64,000 nucleotides of DNA, taken from contig JACRLC010000091.1 in the NCBI GenBank assembly GCA_016235425.1, positions 1 to 64,000 of the forward strand, given 5' to 3'. The position numbers were made by a program, and so were the translations under genes. Within the stretch, counting starts at the first letter, position 1. Every line of letters begins with the position of its first letter. This document shows positions 1 through 10,206 of this stretch, piece after piece. The DNA comes from Chloroflexota bacterium (GTDB taxonomy: Bacteria; Chloroflexota; Anaerolineae; Anaerolineales; Villigracilaceae). The notes beneath the pieces are model-generated. The model was not told the DNA's origin, searched no databases, and saw nothing but the letters and a program-made list of their open reading frames with translations.

Positions 1-145
1 GAAATTGCCGAACCGATACGCCCACTGCGCCCTGAGTTCCACCGCCGCCAGCATCGGCGAAAAGTGTGCACGATGTCTTCGGATACTGCCAAGCTAACGA
101 AGTCGAAAAAATGAGCACGATGTCCCTGGACATGACAGCTAACTA
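1..145. other. Left edge, no gene called
   Basis: This stretch lies downstream of the permease gene on the minus strand. It contains a 10-base direct repeat (gcacgatgtc at 69-78 and 115-124). A plus-strand frame is open from base 1 to a stop at 112-114 and encodes a basic tail. That could be the end of a gene, perhaps a transposase, lying mostly outside the window, but nothing here proves it. Confidence 0.3.
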
Positions 146-1201
146 CTAATTGTAACTAATGCGTGGATCAAGATAGGCATACATAACATCAACGGCCAGG
201 TTGGCCAGCACGAGGAAGACCGCATATAGCAGGATCGTCCCCATAATCACCGGGTAATCGCGGCTCGTAATGCTGGTGACAAAATATTTGCCCATGCCCG
301 GGATGCCAAAGATCAACTCGGTTACAAATGTGCCGGTTACCAGCGCGGCAAAGAGAGGGCCGAGGATGGTAACAACCGGAATCAGGGAGTTCTTCAAGGC
401 GTGGCGGGTAACGACCACACGCTCGTGCAAACCTTTGGAACGCGCCGTCCGAATATAATCTTCCCGAATGGTCTGGAGCAGGGTGGCGCGCGTCAAGCGG
501 GCGATTACCGCCGATGAACCCAGACCCAATGCAAAGGACGGCATCAGCGCGTGCTGGAAGAACTCCCAACCCAGATTGGAGGGTAGAAATCCCAGGAAAA
601 AGGGCGGCTTGGCGGCCCACCCGGTGGGCGGCAGCCACTTTAGCTCTATTCCAAAGATCCATATAAATATCGGCCCCAGTACAATGACCGGCACAGACAC
701 GCCGAAAATAGCGACCCCCATTCCAAAATAATCCAACGCAGTGTTTTGTTTCAGAGCCGACATAATGCCCAGGGGGACGCCGATCAAAACCGCTATGATT
801 AAAGACATCACCCCCAATTGGGCTGAGATCGGCAGGTTGTCGCGGAAAATGTCATTGACCGTGCGGCCGCGCGACTTGTACGATGGGCCGAAATTCATCC
901 AGCGGATCCACAGGGAGCCGACCTTGGCATTCAGCAGGAAATCGTCCTGGTAGGACGTGCTGGGAGGCGTGGTGGTGAAATGCGGGATAAAGACGGCATA
1001 AACATAATTGGCGTATTGTATGTGTAAAGGCTCGTCCAGATGATAGCGCTCATTCAAGATCCTGATGGTTTCCTCGGGTAAGGTCTTCTCACGAGTGAAG
1101 GGCCCCCCAGGCACCGCGTGCATCAATAGAAAGGTAATGATGGAAACCACCAGCACGACCACCAGCATATAGAGCAGACGACGGATTATGAAGCTGACCA
1201 T
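146..1201 (-). CDS. Peptide ABC transporter permease (DppB/OppB type)
   Basis: Inner-membrane permease of an oligopeptide/dipeptide ABC importer. The N-terminus (MVSFIIRRLLYMLVV) is the usual first membrane helix of DppB/OppB proteins. Several hydrophobic helices follow, and the binding-protein-dependent transport motif (EDYIRTARSKGL) that docks on the ATPases lies in the C-terminal half. The start at 1201 is preferred over an ATG nine codons upstream because GGAG sits about 8 bases before it and the helix begins there. The gene follows the binding-protein gene on the same strand. The partner DppC-type permease is not in the window. About 351 residues, slightly long because of an extracellular loop between the first and second helices. 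Confidence 0.9.
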   Translation of the reverse strand: MVSFIIRRLLYMLVVVLVVSIITFLLMHAVPGGPFTREKTLPEETIRILNERYHLDEPLHIQYANYVYAVFIPHFTTTPPSTSYQDDFLLNAKVGSLWIRWMNFGPSYKSRGRTVNDIFRDNLPISAQLGVMSLIIAVLIGVPLGIMSALKQNTALDYFGMGVAIFGVSVPVIVLGPIFIWIFGIELKWLPPTGWAAKPPFFLGFLPSNLGWEFFQHALMPSFALGLGSSAVIARLTRATLLQTIREDYIRTARSKGLHERVVVTRHALKNSLIPVVTILGPLFAALVTGTFVTELIFGIPGMGKYFVTSITSRDYPVIMGTILLYAVFLVLANLAVDVMYAYLDPRISYN

Positions 1202-1297
1202 CGGTTTTCTCCGTTCGATAAGACACAAAAGGTATTACAAGGGATGGAGAGGGGGGGAATCTGCCCCCCTCTCCATTTCGTACTCGGACTTGCCTGC

Positions 1298-3100
1298 TTA
1301 GTGGGGCAGGATGTCCCACTTTTCGAACGATTCAATCCCGTTCGAACTGAAGGTACGAACCACGTACGGCTTGGTCAGATCCAGGTTGGTATACCAGTAA
1401 ATCGGAATCATGATGGCATCCTGGACGATCGCGATATCCTCGGCTTGCGCGTACAGTTCGACGCGTTTGGCCGGATCGGTCTCTTTGGCGGCCTCGCGGA
1501 CAATCAGTTCATATTCATCATTCTTCCAGTTGAAACCGCCGTAAGGCTCGCCATTCTCATCCGCCGGGTTTTGCGAACCGTTGACTGCGTTGTTTTCGCG
1601 CTCGAAGTTGTTGGCATCCGGGTAGTCCACGCACCAGCCACTGCGATAGATCTGCGGTGTATCCTTGCTTTTGGTGGTAGCCAGGAAGACGGCGAACTCC
1701 TGGTTCACCAGCTTGACGTTGACACCCAGGGTATCCTTCCACATTTGCTGAATAGTCTCCGCGATCGCCTGATGGCCGGCGGAGGTGTTATACATCAGGG
1801 TCAGGTCGAGTGAATCAGCGGTCACGCCCTTCTCGTCCAGGTAGGATTGCAGTTCAGCCTTGGCGGCTTCCGGGTCATACTTGATGCCCAGATCAGGACG
1901 ATCAGCGATTGTCGGCGAACCGGCCAGGCCGGGGCGTGCGAACCATTGAGCAGGTTCCTGGCCGCCTTTAGTGACGTTATCAATCAGACTCTGGCGGTCA
2001 ACAGCCATGGACAGGGCGCGGCGGACGCGCACATCATCCACGACCGGAGCCTTGGTGTTGAAACCGTAGTAGTAGGTACACAGTTGTGGAGAGACTGACA
2101 ACTCAGCCGAAAGCGTCGGGTCAGCCCTGATGCGGTCGAGATCGGACAAGGAAACGGCCGTTACGTTATCGGCATTGCCTGCCTCATATTCTGCAAGCTG
2201 GGCAGGCTCATCCAGCATCTGGAACACGATCTCGTCGAGCTTGGGCTGGGGAATTTCCTCACTGCCGGGCCAGAAGGGGTTCTTCACGATGGAGATATAG
2301 TCGTCATGCACCCATTCTTTGACCGTAAATGGACCGTAGCTCTGAAAGAAGCCGGGTTCGATCCAGCGCTCACCGCGCGCCTCGACGGCGCCATCGCAAT
2401 CGCCCTCGATGATCCACTTAGGCTGCGCGTATGCGACCCACAGGCTGGCGATTTGTGCGTTATAGGCTACCTGATCAATGAAGGTTAATTCCAACGTCTG
2501 GTCGTCAATCACCTTGACGCCCACGGTGGAGAAATCATCCGTCACGCCGTTACTGAAGTCGGAAGCGCCTTTCAGCACAAAGCCCAACAGGTAGGCGTAG
2601 GGTGAAGCATTGGCAGGGAGTTGGTTTCGATAGATCCCATAGGCAAAGTCATTGGCGGTCACCATGCGGTCGGCGGAGGCATCGCAGGTCTTTACAGTCT
2701 CCACCTCGGTGCCATTCCAGCGCACCCACGGGACATCGTCGCGCAGGTGGAAGGTGATGGTCTGTGTGCCATCAGCGTTATCCACGACATCCCAGGATGT
2801 AGCCATGCCGGGTTCAAGCAGGTTGGTGACTTCATTCAGGTGTGTCAAACCGCCAAAGGCTTCCTGGGCAATTTGGTTCGAATTGGCATCCTCCGACACG
2901 GCCGGATCAATCGTTGCGATATCGCCGGACAGGAAGTTCGTTATCAGAACCTTGGGGCCCGCCGAAACCGGGGGTTCGGTCGCGCCCGGAACCGCAGGCT
3001 CGGCGGCCGCGGGGGCTTCGGTGGCTGGTGCGCTACCGCAAGCCGCTAATACCATACTGAGTACGACCAGCAGACTCAGTATATAGAAATTTTTACGCAT
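1298..3100 (-). CDS. Peptide ABC transporter substrate-binding lipoprotein (SBP family 5)
   Basis: Extracytoplasmic solute-binding protein of family 5, which captures oligopeptides or similar ligands. Residues 1-20 form a lipoprotein signal with lipobox LAAC (Cys21), followed by an Ala/Pro/Glu/Thr-rich linker typical of Gram-positive-type and Chloroflexi anchored binding proteins. The body contains the family pattern of target-activity segments (VRRALSMAVDRQSLI in the middle). 600 residues is normal for the family. The gene lies between the ATPase genes and the permease of the same transporter. The ligand cannot be told from sequence. Confidence 0.93.
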   Translation of the reverse strand: MRKNFYILSLLVVLSMVLAACGSAPATEAPAAAEPAVPGATEPPVSAGPKVLITNFLSGDIATIDPAVSEDANSNQIAQEAFGGLTHLNEVTNLLEPGMATSWDVVDNADGTQTITFHLRDDVPWVRWNGTEVETVKTCDASADRMVTANDFAYGIYRNQLPANASPYAYLLGFVLKGASDFSNGVTDDFSTVGVKVIDDQTLELTFIDQVAYNAQIASLWVAYAQPKWIIEGDCDGAVEARGERWIEPGFFQSYGPFTVKEWVHDDYISIVKNPFWPGSEEIPQPKLDEIVFQMLDEPAQLAEYEAGNADNVTAVSLSDLDRIRADPTLSAELSVSPQLCTYYYGFNTKAPVVDDVRVRRALSMAVDRQSLIDNVTKGGQEPAQWFARPGLAGSPTIADRPDLGIKYDPEAAKAELQSYLDEKGVTADSLDLTLMYNTSAGHQAIAETIQQMWKDTLGVNVKLVNQEFAVFLATTKSKDTPQIYRSGWCVDYPDANNFERENNAVNGSQNPADENGEPYGGFNWKNDEYELIVREAAKETDPAKRVELYAQAEDIAIVQDAIMIPIYWYTNLDLTKPYVVRTFSSNGIESFEKWDILPH

Positions 3101-3216
3101 GTTCCTTCTCCTCGTGAAATTATATTTATCGATTTACAGCTTTACTTTATCAAAGAACAACGATGTTCAATACTGGGGCGCAACCACCTCCTTCCAAAAT
3201 AATTTCAAAAACGCTT

Positions 3217-4212
3217 CTATATGAACTGATCGGCAAAGTGACAGGCCACAAAATGGCCCGGTTGGGCCTCGCGAAAATCCGGTTGTACTTCAGCGCAGAT
3301 GGATTCTGCAATGGGGCAGCGCGTACGGAAACGGCAACCGGATGGAGGGTTGACCGGGGACGGAACGTCTCCCTTGAGAATGACTCGTTCCCGCCGCGCG
3401 GAGGCGATCGGGTCCGGGATTGGGACGGCAGATAACAACGCCTGCGAATAGGGATGCAGGGGTTTCAGGTAGAGTTCCTCGCTGTCAGCCAGTTCCACGA
3501 TAATTCCCAGGTACATCACAGCAATGCGATTGCTAATATGACGCACCATCGAAAGGTCATGGGCGATGAACAGATAGGTCAAACCGAACTGTTCCTGCAG
3601 GTCCTCGAGCAGGTTGACCACCTGGGCCTGAATGGAAACATCCAAAGCGGAAATAGGCTCGTCACAAACAATAAAAGAGGGCTGTAAAGCCAGCGCGCGG
3701 GCGACGCCAACGCGCTGGCGCTGTCCGCCTGAAAACTCATGCGGATAGCGGGTGGAAAACGCCGGGTTCAATCCGACCAGATTTAGCAGGTTGGCAACGC
3801 GCTCCTCGATTTCATTTTGTGCGGCGATCTTGTGAATAAGCATGGGTTCACCGATGATTTCGCCGACCGTCATGCGGGGATTGAGACTGGCATACGGATC
3901 CTGGAAAATCATCTGCATCTTGCGCCGCATGTGTCGCAAATCATTCCCTTTTGCTTTCACGAGATCGACCCCGTCAAAGATCACCGACCCTGAGGTTGGG
4001 CGATGGAGCTGAAGTACGGCTCGCCCGGTGGTGGATTTACCGCAGCCGGATTCGCCCACCAGGCCAAGCGTCTCGCCCTGCTTCACTTCGAAGGAAATGT
4101 TATCAACGGCATGCACCGCGCCGGTTTGCTTCTGAAAAATAATTCCCTGCTTAATGGGAAAGTGCTTGACAAGCTTGCTAACACGCAATAACACATCGGT
4201 TGTTTTGGACAT
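3217..4212 (-). CDS. Peptide ABC transporter ATP-binding protein (OppF/DppF type)
   Basis: Cytoplasmic ATPase subunit powering peptide import. Walker A (GESGCGKST), Q-loop, ABC signature ([15 protein letters not shown]), Walker B ([12 protein letters not shown]) and the H-loop (FIAHDLSMV) are all present. The oligopeptide-transporter C-terminal extension carries a CRFRTRCP-type cysteine cluster. Its ATG shares one base with the stop codon of the upstream ATPase gene (TAATG), which points to translational coupling. It is the second ATPase of a heterodimeric pair. 331 residues, standard length. Confidence 0.95.
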   Translation of the reverse strand: MSKTTDVLLRVSKLVKHFPIKQGIIFQKQTGAVHAVDNISFEVKQGETLGLVGESGCGKSTTGRAVLQLHRPTSGSVIFDGVDLVKAKGNDLRHMRRKMQMIFQDPYASLNPRMTVGEIIGEPMLIHKIAAQNEIEERVANLLNLVGLNPAFSTRYPHEFSGGQRQRVGVARALALQPSFIVCDEPISALDVSIQAQVVNLLEDLQEQFGLTYLFIAHDLSMVRHISNRIAVMYLGIIVELADSEELYLKPLHPYSQALLSAVPIPDPIASARRERVILKGDVPSPVNPPSGCRFRTRCPIAESICAEVQPDFREAQPGHFVACHFADQFI

Positions 4213-5201
4213 TAGCGCGCTCTCCCGGTTTTGGTATCAACCCAACAGGCTGCGCGATGTTCGGTCCCGACACCTAACAGCGAAGGGTTTTCCTTCCAGC
4301 ACTTCTCTGTAACCCATTTACAACGCGGCGCAAACGGACAGTGGTTTGGTTTTTCATACAACACTGGAGGCAGTCCATCAATGGAAACGAGCCGATGATG
4401 ACCCTTCTCGTCCACGCGAGGCAGACTGCCCATCAGACCGAGCGTGTAAGGATGTTGCGGATTTGCGTACAGTTCCTCGACCGGAGCCGCCTCGATAATA
4501 AGGCCCCCGTACATGACGACCACCTTTTGAGCAAGATCGGCAACCACACCCAGATCGTGTGTGATCCAGATGATTGCCATTCCAAGTTCATCGCGCAGCC
4601 GCTTGACCAAATCTATGATCTGGGCCTGAATGGTCACATCCAATGCCGTGGTCGGTTCGTCTGCGATCACGACCGGGGGGCTGCACGACAGCGCCATGGC
4701 GATCATCACGCGCTGACGCATTCCACCGGAGAACTGGTGGGGAAAATCGCGCAGCCGGTCTTTCGCGTTGGGGATGCCAACCATGTTCAACAAACTGGCT
4801 GCATGTTCCCGCGCCTGGTTGCGCGTCATGCCCAGGTGCAACATAAGCGGTTCTTCGAGTTGCAGTCCCACCGTTAGAACGGGGTTGAGGGAAGTCATCG
4901 GGTCCTGGAAGATCATGCTGATCTGCGAACCCCGGATATGACGGATCTGTTCGTTGGGCATTGCGATTAAATCCTGGCCGAAGAAGAGCGCCTTCCCATT
5001 TTTGATCTTACCGGGAGGCGTGGGAATCAAGCGCAGGAGCGACAGCATGGTTACGCTCTTGCCGCACCCGCTTTCCCCCACGATCCCCAGCGTTTCCCCT
5101 TCCTTAAGACCAAAGGAAATACCGTTGACGGCGTGAACAACCCCGGCCGGGGTTTGAAACACTGTTTCAAGCCCCTGCACATCGAGTAGAAGGTCAGGCA
5201 T
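4212..5201 (-). CDS. Peptide ABC transporter ATP-binding protein (OppD/DppD type)
   Basis: First ATPase of the peptide importer. Walker A ([10 protein letters not shown]), signature ([15 protein letters not shown]), Walker B ([12 protein letters not shown]) and the switch histidine (WITHDLGVV) are visible. The C-terminal oligopeptide/dipeptide extension has the cysteine pattern CPFAPRC. It is the first gene of the visible operon, with an AAAGGA-like ribosome binding site just upstream. 329 residues, as expected for the family. Confidence 0.95.
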   Translation of the reverse strand: MPDLLLDVQGLETVFQTPAGVVHAVNGISFGLKEGETLGIVGESGCGKSVTMLSLLRLIPTPPGKIKNGKALFFGQDLIAMPNEQIRHIRGSQISMIFQDPMTSLNPVLTVGLQLEEPLMLHLGMTRNQAREHAASLLNMVGIPNAKDRLRDFPHQFSGGMRQRVMIAMALSCSPPVVIADEPTTALDVTIQAQIIDLVKRLRDELGMAIIWITHDLGVVADLAQKVVVMYGGLIIEAAPVEELYANPQHPYTLGLMGSLPRVDEKGHHRLVSIDGLPPVLYEKPNHCPFAPRCKWVTEKCWKENPSLLGVGTEHRAACWVDTKTGRAR

Positions 5202-5652
5202 CTACACTATCCTTTACTGCAATGGAATATTAGTACATGATGTCTATGTGCCAGGCAGACACCCAATTCTTCGAGTGAGTCAATCACAATATCCTTGGAG
5301 CGGAGACCGGGTCTACATAACCCGGTCTCCGCCTCACATCCAAGGGATTGCTTTCTGTGAGGAGAATGGTTGAAAGCAAATCCGCCGTTCACCGGGCCGC
5401 TCCTTGCCCGATGATGTACGCATCATACAAAATGCGCCCTCAAATGTCATGCGTCTCGAAACGGATTTTTACCCCCTCCATTGTGCGGTCTTTCACCCCC
5501 TGCTTCAAACACCCCAGCCCTACCAACGAAGGCAATTCCCGGGTAAAAAAACCCCTCCAGGGAAGGGTGACAAAAAACTATCCCGATTGAAGATGGCCGG
5601 GAGAATCTGCACTATACTTACAGAAGAAAACTGGAAAGCATATAATAAAGCC
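5202..5652. other. Divergent intergenic region between peptide transporter and sensor kinase
   Basis: About 450 bases between divergent genes. It should hold the transporter promoter on the minus strand and the kinase promoter on the plus strand. A strong hairpin lies at 5300-5332. A possible plus-strand -10 (TATACT, 5613-5618) has TTGAAG upstream, but at an unfavourable 20-base spacing. The long open frame that enters from 5404 gives a basic, low-quality N-terminus and is probably not translated. Confidence 0.5.
5300..5332. repeat. Perfect 13-bp hairpin, extended stem
   Basis: The arms 5300-5312 and 5320-5332 (core GGAGACCGGGT / ACCCGGTCTCC) pair perfectly around a 7-base loop. Outside them atccttgg (5291-5298) can pair with ccaagggat (5340-5348) with one bulge. 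It lies between two divergent genes, so it terminates neither. No T-tract follows. It may be a repeat element or an operator/attenuator for the transporter operon. Confidence 0.7.
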
Positions 5653-8600
5653 GTGCAAACATTATTCCCCAAGCGATTCCTCTTTTTGACTCTTTGCACC
5701 ATCCTGATGACCACATCCTGTGGGACGGTGTCCACGCCCCGCGCGCCAGAGTCAACCCCGTTCCCCGCCTCCACACCCGGACCTGAAACCGGCTCGGCCC
5801 CATCCGAGCTGGTCCAAACGAATACAACCTACAGCGAAAACATCCGTTTCGAGCATATCGGCCTCGAAGATGGACTCTCGCAAAGCGTGGTCCACGTCAT
5901 CCTGCAGGACCGCAAGGGGTTTCTGTGGATCGGCACAGAGGACGGACTCAACCGCTTTGACGGGTACCAGTTCAAAGTCTACAGGCCCGACGCGGACGAC
6001 CCGGCCAGCCTGAGCGACCGCTGGATCACATCCATCGTCGAAGACCCGCAGGGACATTTATGGGTGGGCACGCGCCTGGGCGGCCTAAATCGTTACGATC
6101 CAGCCACCGGGAAATTCACGCGCTTTCTCTATACAAGCGAAAATATAAACACCCCTATTCTCAATCACATCACCGCCCTGCTTGCAGACGGTTCCGGTTT
6201 ATGGATCGGAACCGAAAAGGGACTCTACGTCTTTGATTTTGCAGAAGAAACTTTCAAGCAATTCAAATTGTCCGCCAACGCAGCGCAGGACCTGAGCAGC
6301 TCGATGATCACTGCAATCCACAAAGACTCTTTCGGCACCCTGTGGATCGGCACATCGGATGCAGGCTTAAACCGCTACGACCCGAATAAAAACAAAATTG
6401 AGATCTACAAATACGACAAGGATGACTCCAACAGCCTGAGCAGTAATCGCGTATTGAGCATCACCGGCGACCGCAATGGCAACATCTGGATCGGAACAGC
6501 CAATGGCCTGAACCGCTACGAAGCGGCATTGAATTATTTCACAAGATTCATGCACTCAGAATCAGACACCGACAGCATCGGCGGCATTATGATCTTTGCC
6601 ATGTACCAGGATCGGTCGGGCGGACTCTGGTTCGGCACCAATGCAGGGTTGGATCGTTACGATATCCGCTTTAGAAGATTCATTCATCATCGAAATCAAC
6701 CCACGGTTGCCAACAGCCTCAGCAACAACATTGTGTATTCAATCTACGAGGATCAAAGCGGCGTGTTATGGGTGGGAACTTATGGCGGCGGCCTGAGCAA
6801 ATACAACCGCCAGCAGGATAAGTTTGCCTATTTCCGTCATAACCCGGATGATCTGAACAGCCTGAGCAATGATTTCGTCCTGCCCATCCTCGTGGATTTG
6901 AATGGCATCGTTTGGATTGGAACCTATGGCGGCGGCCTGAACCGCTTCAACCCAGCCATCAACCGCTTTACACAATACCGCCACGATCCTGAAGACATCA
7001 ACAGCCTGGGCAGTGATGAGGTCGTCTCACTGGAGCTTGATAATTTGGGCGCGCTATGGATTGGCACATCAGCCGGGCTGGATCGTTTCAATCCCTACAC
7101 TGGGACGTTTACTCATTTCCGCCCCGATTTAAACGACCCAACCAGCCTCTCCGGTGCGCCGATATTCGTAACCTACCAGGATCAATCCGAAATATTATGG
7201 GTTGGCACCAGCCGGGGATTGGACCAATTCGACCCGAAGACCGAAACCTTCATCCATTACAAATCCGAGGAAAATAACCCGCTCGGTTTCAATGGAAACC
7301 GGATCACAGCCATTCTGGAGGATGAGGACCTTATCCTTTGGGTTGGCACATTCGAAGATGGCTTGAAACGCGTAGATCAAAAAACGGGAGAGATCACCCG
7401 GTACATAAACGACCCGAACAATCCATCCACCATAGGAAGCAATTCCATCCTCTGCATTTATCAGGATTTTCATGGAACGCTGTGGATCGGCACGACCGGC
7501 GGCGGCCTGAATCGCTACGAGCCATCCAGCAATTCCTTCACCAGGTTTACGGAAAAAGACGGCCTGCCCAACAACGTGGTTTACGGCATTCTGGAGGATA
7601 ACAACAGCAGGCTGTGGCTCAGCACAAACTACGGACTTTCGCGTTTCAACCCGGCTGATAATAGCTTCAGAAACTTCACATCCAGCGACGGCTTGCAAAG
7701 CAACGAATTCAGCCAGAATGCATTTGCAAGGAGCAATACAGGGGAACTGTATTTTGGCGGGATCAACGGTTTGAACGCGTTCAGGCCGGGAAAGATCCTG
7801 GATAACCCCTATCCTCCTCCGATTGCATTGACCTCCATCACCCAGGATGGGACTCCGCTTAGCAGTGGCATCACACCCGAAACAGTAAAGCAGATCACCC
7901 TCACCTGGCCGCAGGATTCATTCGAGTTTGAATTTGCCGCGCTGGCTTATGGTCAACCATCCAAGAACCAGTATGCCTATAAACTGGAGAACTTTGAATC
8001 GAGCTGGAACCAGATCGGCACACAACGCAACGGCAGGTACACAAACCTGCCCGGCGGCACGTACACCCTGCGCATGCGCGGTTCCAACAGCGACGGCGCC
8101 TGGAACGATGAAGGCCTCTCCATCAAAGTGACCGTCATCCCGCCATTCTGGCAGACGTGGTGGTTCCGCGCCCTGCTTGCGGCACTGGCAGTTACGGTTG
8201 TCGCCGGAGGATACCGACTGCGGCTGAAAGGCATCGAAAATCGCAACCGCGAACTGGAACGGCTCGTCCAAAAACGAACCGCCGATCTGCAGAAGCGCAG
8301 TCTCGAAATGGAAGCGCTCTACCAGGCCGACGAAAAAATCCTCCGCAACGTCACGCTCAACCAGGTCTTCCAAACACTGGTGGACGTATCGGTTACGTTG
8401 CTCAAGGCTGAGCGCAGTTTGATCCTTGCATGGGATGAAGAAGAAACGCGCGTAACGCCGCGCGTCAGCTATGGCTTCGATAAAAAGACACTGGCTGTCA
8501 TGAAATTTTCCAGGGGCGAGGGGATGGTTGGGCAGGTGCTTGCCACGGGCCAGCCGATCATCGAATCGGACTTGAACGCCGATAATCTGAGGCCGGATGT

Positions 8601-9411
8601 CCGCGCCGCCATCCTCGAGGAAGGGATCAAATCCTTCGCACACCTGCCGATCAAGGTGGATGGAAAGGTGATCGGCGTGTTCAACATCGGCTTCACGCGG
8701 CCAAACGCCATCAACGAGGATGTGGTGCGGCTCTACACGGCGCTCGTGCAACGCGCCTCACTTTCGATTGCGAACATGCAACTGTTTGAGCAAACCAAGG
8801 ATCTGGCAGTGATGGAGGAACGCAACCGCCTCGCGCGGGACCTGCATGACAGCGCCAAACAAAAAGCATTCGCGGCGCTGGCGCAGTTGGGCACGGTCAA
8901 CGGCATGTTGAAGATCAAAGCAGACGGCATCAAACCGCATTTGACCGAGGCCGAGACCCTCGTGTACGAAGTGATCCAGGAGCTAACCTTCCTGATCCAG
9001 GAGATCTACCCGATTGCCCTCCAGGAAAAGGGACTCCCCACCACCCTGCGCGAGTATATCTTCGAGTGGGAAAACCGCAACGATACCGTGGTCAACCTCT
9101 CGGTCCAGAATGAACGGCCGCTTCCGCTTGATACGGAGCAGGCCATTTACCGGGTCATTCAAGAGGCACTGGCAAATGTCTCCCGTCATAGTCAGGCAAA
9201 AAGAGTGGAGGTCTCCCTGGTTTATAATACCGACTCATTACAGGTGACGATCTCAGATAACGGCCGCGGATTCGATGTGAACCAAAAAGCGAAGGGCATG
9301 GGATTCCGTTCCATGCGCGAACGCATCGGCAGTATCCGCGGCACCATTCAAACACAAAGTGCGCCGGGACAGGGAACGCGCGTCATCGTTCAGGTTCCCA
9401 TCAAAGGGTAG
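5653..9411 (+). CDS. Reg_prop propeller sensor histidine kinase (HisKA_3)
   Basis: Large hybrid sensor kinase. After a signal-like segment (weak lipobox TTSC near residue 23) come about fourteen repeats with a LWIGT..GLNR(Y/F) core, forming extracytoplasmic seven-bladed propellers of the Reg_prop type. A Y_Y_Y domain follows, then one membrane helix (FRALLAALAVTVVAGGY), a coiled coil, a GAF domain, a HisKA_3 phosphoacceptor helix (MEERNRLARDLHDS) and a HATPase_c domain (ISDNGRGFD). The propellers probably sense a ligand outside the membrane. GTG at 5653 is chosen because it starts directly at the signal segment. ATG at 5593 or further upstream is possible, and no start has a clear ribosome binding site. 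The gene is paired with the response regulator 16 bases downstream. Its ligand is unknown. Confidence 0.85.
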   Translation: MQTLFPKRFLFLTLCTILMTTSCGTVSTPRAPESTPFPASTPGPETGSAPSELVQTNTTYSENIRFEHIGLEDGLSQSVVHVILQDRKGFLWIGTEDGLNRFDGYQFKVYRPDADDPASLSDRWITSIVEDPQGHLWVGTRLGGLNRYDPATGKFTRFLYTSENINTPILNHITALLADGSGLWIGTEKGLYVFDFAEETFKQFKLSANAAQDLSSSMITAIHKDSFGTLWIGTSDAGLNRYDPNKNKIEIYKYDKDDSNSLSSNRVLSITGDRNGNIWIGTANGLNRYEAALNYFTRFMHSESDTDSIGGIMIFAMYQDRSGGLWFGTNAGLDRYDIRFRRFIHHRNQPTVANSLSNNIVYSIYEDQSGVLWVGTYGGGLSKYNRQQDKFAYFRHNPDDLNSLSNDFVLPILVDLNGIVWIGTYGGGLNRFNPAINRFTQYRHDPEDINSLGSDEVVSLELDNLGALWIGTSAGLDRFNPYTGTFTHFRPDLNDPTSLSGAPIFVTYQDQSEILWVGTSRGLDQFDPKTETFIHYKSEENNPLGFNGNRITAILEDEDLILWVGTFEDGLKRVDQKTGEITRYINDPNNPSTIGSNSILCIYQDFHGTLWIGTTGGGLNRYEPSSNSFTRFTEKDGLPNNVVYGILEDNNSRLWLSTNYGLSRFNPADNSFRNFTSSDGLQSNEFSQNAFARSNTGELYFGGINGLNAFRPGKILDNPYPPPIALTSITQDGTPLSSGITPETVKQITLTWPQDSFEFEFAALAYGQPSKNQYAYKLENFESSWNQIGTQRNGRYTNLPGGTYTLRMRGSNSDGAWNDEGLSIKVTVIPPFWQTWWFRALLAALAVTVVAGGYRLRLKGIENRNRELERLVQKRTADLQKRSLEMEALYQADEKILRNVTLNQVFQTLVDVSVTLLKAERSLILAWDEEETRVTPRVSYGFDKKTLAVMKFSRGEGMVGQVLATGQPIIESDLNADNLRPDVRAAILEEGIKSFAHLPIKVDGKVIGVFNIGFTRPNAINEDVVRLYTALVQRASLSIANMQLFEQTKDLAVMEERNRLARDLHDSAKQKAFAALAQLGTVNGMLKIKADGIKPHLTEAETLVYEVIQELTFLIQEIYPIALQEKGLPTTLREYIFEWENRNDTVVNLSVQNERPLPLDTEQAIYRVIQEALANVSRHSQAKRVEVSLVYNTDSLQVTISDNGRGFDVNQKAKGMGFRSMRERIGSIRGTIQTQSAPGQGTRVIVQVPIKG

Positions 9412-9427
9412 CACAGGAGGTATGAAC

Positions 9428-10096
9428 ATGGCACATCGCACGAGCATTCTGATCGTGGACGACCACGAAGTGGTCCGCAACGGGATTCGGTCCTATCTGG
9501 AAACGATCCCGGATTTTCACGTGGTCGGGGAGGCGGCATCCGGCGAAGAGACGCTTTCGCTGGTTTCAGAATTGATCCCCGATATCGTCCTGCTTGACCT
9601 GATTATGCCGGGTATGGACGGCATCGAAACCACGCGCCGCGTCAAGCAGATCAGCCCGCGCACACAGGTGGTGGTGCTGACGTCCTATCACGAAGACGTG
9701 CATATCTTCCCCGCCTTGAAAGCAGGCGCGATTTCCTACATCCTGAAAGATATGAAAATGGATAAATTGGTGGAAACGCTTCACCGCGCTGTTCAGGGTG
9801 AAGTGACTCTGCACCCGCGCGTGGCGGCGCGCGTCCTGCAAAACCTGCGCGGTGAAAACAGCGACGAGCAACCGCTCTTTACCGAACTCACCGAGCGCGA
9901 ACTGGACGTGTTGAAACTGATCGCGAACGGGCTGACCAACAGCCAGATCGCCGAGAAACTGGTCATCAGCGAGAACACGGTGAAGGGGCACGTGAGCAAT
10001 ATTCTGAGCAAGTTACACCTCGCTGACCGAACGCAGGTGGCGGTGTACGCCTGGCAACAGGGAATCGTTCAAAGGAACAGCGCGGGCGAGGATTAG
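9428..10096 (+). CDS. NarL/FixJ-family response regulator
   Basis: Two-domain DNA-binding response regulator. The receiver domain has the acidic pair (VDDHE), the phosphoacceptor Asp in DIVLLDLIMPGMDG and the conserved Lys in YILKDMK. A LuxR-type helix-turn-helix (LTERELDVLKLIANG..NSQIAEKLVISENTVK, shown in parts) occupies the C-terminus. AGGAGG at 9415-9420 is 7 bases before ATG 9428; the ATG at 9422 is too close to it. The HisKA_3 kinase directly upstream is the expected partner, as the two families usually pair. Its targets cannot be seen. Confidence 0.95.
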   Translation: MAHRTSILIVDDHEVVRNGIRSYLETIPDFHVVGEAASGEETLSLVSELIPDIVLLDLIMPGMDGIETTRRVKQISPRTQVVVLTSYHEDVHIFPALKAGAISYILKDMKMDKLVETLHRAVQGEVTLHPRVAARVLQNLRGENSDEQPLFTELTERELDVLKLIANGLTNSQIAEKLVISENTVKGHVSNILSKLHLADRTQVAVYAWQQGIVQRNSAGED

Positions 10097-10160
10097 ATTA
10101 CGTCCGCAGATTTGACACACGCACCTGCCGCACAGTGCTGGCAGATTACGCAGATAAATA

Positions 10161-10193
10161 AAAAGGACACGATGCGACTCGTGTCCTTTTTTT
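10161..10193. terminator. Bidirectional Rho-independent terminator
   Basis: The stem GGACACGA / TCGTGTCC (10165-10172 with 10179-10186) has a short loop, flanked by AAAA on the left and a T-tract (10187-10193) on the right. It separates the convergent response regulator and DsbA-like genes and can work in both directions. Confidence 0.85.
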
Positions 10194-10206
10194 GTTGGTC
10201 TAAAAC

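Noticed and set aside
1-145. Terminal part of an insertion sequence
   Set aside because: Only a short direct repeat and a 37-codon open tail are visible; no terminal inverted repeat or transposase motif can be shown.
5404-5652. N-terminal extension of the propeller kinase (83 extra codons)
   Set aside because: Basic, cysteine/proline-rich and unlike any known domain; the signal-like segment begins only at 5653, and the hairpin/promoter region is just upstream.
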